NCBI RefSeq assembly: GCF_044904675.1
Contig: NZ_JADIKJ010000001.1
Location: forward strand, 326,177-390,176
Source: Dyella_B jejuensis
Lineage (GTDB): Bacteria; Pseudomonadota; Gammaproteobacteria; Xanthomonadales; Rhodanobacteraceae
DNA: 64,000 bases
Reading direction: 5' to 3'
In this document: one piece after another, positions 62,326 to 64,000 of the stretch
Layout of the letters: each line of letters starts with the position of its first letter
How positions within the stretch are numbered: the stretch's first letter is position 1
Notes under the pieces: model-generated
Told to the model about the DNA's origin: nothing
Database searches by the model: none
Seen by the model: only the letters and a program-made list of their open reading frames with translations
Made by a program: the position numbers and the translations under genes

Positions 62326-62819
62326 CTCATCTCGTCCGTTTAGGTCAACGTCCTCGGCAGGACCTCTTCGAAGACGCCCGCACCAGCGGCATCTTCAATG
62401 ATGCCGCCCGTACTTCCTGCCGACAATTGCCATCGAGAAGAACGAGATCCTCATTCGTTGGCTAGGTCGAGGATACAAATTCCCGAAAAGTTCGAAATTC
62501 CCAAACCCCTGATCGCAGCGCCGGTTGAGACGATTAGCCTCATCATACATTGCTATACATACGCAAGGGCAACCCCGCAACCACAAACCTAGATGCCATG
62601 GCCACCGGGCCGGCCGTGCGGCCCATCGGCGATCTTCTCGATGCGATCCAGCGTCCGTTGGATCTCCCATTGGGGAACTGGAAGATCGCGCGTAAGAAAC
62701 GAACGGCCATGGGCCAGCACGTTGACTTAGGTTGGGGCACCCAACAGCACGACAACTTCTTCAATCTGGACCAGGCGTACTGATCCAGATCGAGAACACC
62801 ACCGATTCGTAAAAGAGCG
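62326..62819. other. Gene-poor 494 bp in the island
   Basis: Several overlapping short frames on both strands, none with a clear start or family. The stretch probably holds the promoter of the DUF4365 gene and the decayed end of an older insertion. I see no repeat or RNA gene. Confidence 0.4.
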
Positions 62820-63554
62820 TCAGAGGAGTGAGCCGATGGGCTGAAGCCCAAGAGATTCGTCATCCTCTTCTTCCGTGGCGTGATAGCGCGACCACTGCTG
62901 CATCGCTGGGTAGAGGGCCAAGATGTCTTCTCCGGGCTTCCCGACCATACGCAAGCCATCGGCAAGCATCCAGTGAAGCGTCTGCTTTGCCGCCAGATAG
63001 TCGGGAATATGTCGGTCGCGCATCTTCTTGGCGTATTCCAAGGCGCCTGCGTAGTCGTCGCCGCTGTCTCCACGGCCCAGAAACATCAACGCCTGCAACT
63101 CCAACTGGGCGTCGTAATCCAGTTGAGCAATGCGCTCCTCCAGGTCGTCTCCCAGTCGGCCTTTTTGGGCAAATGGCGAATCAGGAGGCGCATTGAAATA
63201 GTCATCGATTCGGTATTCATCCGGGGCACGAACTGCCGCTCGTTGAGCGGAAATCGAGGCGATTTCAAACACGGCGATGGGACGCAGATAGGAGAACGCA
63301 AAGGTCAGCGCGTTGACATGGCGATGCGCCACGCGAGCAAGATCCGATACGGCGCGCCCATAGTCCTCCCTAAGAGACTCTACGAGTTCATCATCGACTT
63401 TGGAGGTTGCCAGCTTGCCCGCCTGCTCGGCGGCCATGGCCGCCGAGTACGGGCGACCGAAGATGATCCGTGCGATGAGATCGCGATAACGGTTGAGGGA
63501 AAGGTTGAAGTCGAAATCGAGACGAATGTCGTCGACAAGTTTCTTGACGTACAC
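62820..63554 (-). CDS. DUF3775-like protein
   Basis: A 244-aa protein from a GTG at 63554 with GGAG 6 nt upstream (start MYVKKLVDDIRLDFDFNLSL). The C-terminal third matches the DUF3775 pattern: LDYDAQLELQALMFLGRGDS, GALEYAKKM and PDYLAAKQTLHWMLADGL. The N-terminal part is helical with no known domain. Function unknown. It is the third same-strand gene of the island and might belong with the DUF4365 and DUF4238 genes, although a ~490-bp gap separates it from them. Confidence 0.6.
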   Translation of the reverse strand: MYVKKLVDDIRLDFDFNLSLNRYRDLIARIIFGRPYSAAMAAEQAGKLATSKVDDELVESLREDYGRAVSDLARVAHRHVNALTFAFSYLRPIAVFEIASISAQRAAVRAPDEYRIDDYFNAPPDSPFAQKGRLGDDLEERIAQLDYDAQLELQALMFLGRGDSGDDYAGALEYAKKMRDRHIPDYLAAKQTLHWMLADGLRMVGKPGEDILALYPAMQQWSRYHATEEEDDESLGLQPIGSLL

Positions 63555-64000
63555 GGGAACTCCACGAGTCAGCCGGCGGGTACGGTCCGTTTAAGGTCCC
63601 TGTGGCCGACGCAATGGAGGTCGCAAGGGGTGTTCGTGTGCGCTGTCGAAGTCGGACCAACTTGCCCGGCACCGGGCCAGCCCTGGGCTGCTGGGCCGAA
63701 GTCTACCACGCCGGAAAATGGCCCACCCCTGGTTCGTCCCGCTCCTCGGGGACCGGCTGTTTTTTTCTGCATCCCTGTCATTCCCTCATCCGAAGGACGG
63801 CTTGGCCCGCCTGCCGGCAGCCAACTAAACCCGCCTCACACAGAAAAGCCGCCCTTCTGGGCAATGCCGCTCAGTTAAGCAAAGGCCCTGCGGGGCCTTT
63901 GCTGTTTTGTAGAGTATGAGTCTGTTGATAGAGCGGCACGCGATGCCGAAGGCAGACCGATGCTACTGGAAGCCTACCTGCAAGATACCCATGAGCTGGC
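63555..64000. other. Island region running off the right edge
   Basis: No gene is established. A terminator-like hairpin is at 63878-63910. A possible start, ATG at 63960 (MLLEAYLQDTHELA to the edge) preceded by AAGGCAG, may begin a gene continuing outside the window. The sequence of short GC-rich blocks before the hairpin resembles leader regions of integrative elements, but I cannot identify it. Confidence 0.35.
63878..63910 (+). terminator. Intrinsic terminator-like hairpin
   Basis: The stem AGCAAAGGCCC/GGGCCTTTGCT (63878-63888 and 63893-63903) with a 4-nt loop, followed by TTTT. Confidence 0.8.

Noticed and set aside
62550..62783. A 77-codon frame (MLYIRKGNPATTNLDAMATG...)
   Set aside because: No ribosome binding site, no family, and overlapping frames of similar quality on the other strand.

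Overview
The window is 64 kb of GC-rich chromosome from a gammaproteobacterium. The gene set (rimO, dcd/apbC, metG, a pst-phoU operon, rnr-rlmB, a recCBD operon and a pilV-W-X-Y1-E minor-pilin cluster) and the protein sequences look like the order Xanthomonadales (Lysobacterales), most plausibly family Rhodanobacteraceae (Dyella/Frateuria/Luteibacter-like). The lineage call is inference from protein resemblance; no marker rRNA is present.

Layout. 1-10.8 kb is housekeeping: the 5' part of asd, a 2-hydroxyacid dehydrogenase, aroC, a GNAT acetyltransferase, prmB, psd, a lipoprotein lytic transglycosylase, greB, a DUF3025 protein and rimO. Just before greB lies a 142-bp relic of a HerA-type ATPase gene whose whole middle is missing.

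10.73-16.3 kb is an accessory insertion hotspot. The first ~25 codons plus leader of rimO occur again, diverged, at 13.0 kb, and a decayed third copy lies at 16.2 kb. A 13-bp direct repeat sits at each copy. The simplest reading is two successive insertions into codons ~21-25 of rimO, each bringing a replacement 5' end. The first block (2.2 kb) carries a truncated antitoxin, a Schlafen/AlbA-type ATP-binding protein and a lone HicB. The second (3.3 kb) carries a secreted trypsin-like protease with an integron attC-like 3' end, and a beta-lactamase-fold hydrolase. Neither block encodes a recombinase.

16.4-40.6 kb is core again: a dienelactone hydrolase/HIT pair, dcd, apbC, metG, rsxB-nth, a coiled-coil porin, rnt, the Pho-box-preceded pstSCAB-phoU phosphate operon, rnr-rlmB, tRNA-Leu, a DUF1348 protein, an FGE-fold/TPR protein and rnd. 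tRNA-Ala (40.6 kb) is followed by ~2.2 kb of degraded accessory DNA with an XRE/AbiEii toxin-antitoxin pair behind a perfect palindromic operator. 43-52.1 kb is the recCBD recombination operon. 52.2-57.4 kb is the type IV pilus minor-pilin cluster, with an unusually short PilY1 and no fimT.

From tRNA-Thr (57.5 kb) to the end is a genomic island: a frameshifted P4-type integrase directly downstream of the tRNA, an IS3-family fragment, then DUF4238, DUF4365-nuclease/TPR and DUF3775-like genes that are candidates for a defence or stress cassette. The island continues past the window. All three tRNAs have C at position 34 and read G-ending codons (CUG, GCG, ACG), as fits a GC-rich genome.
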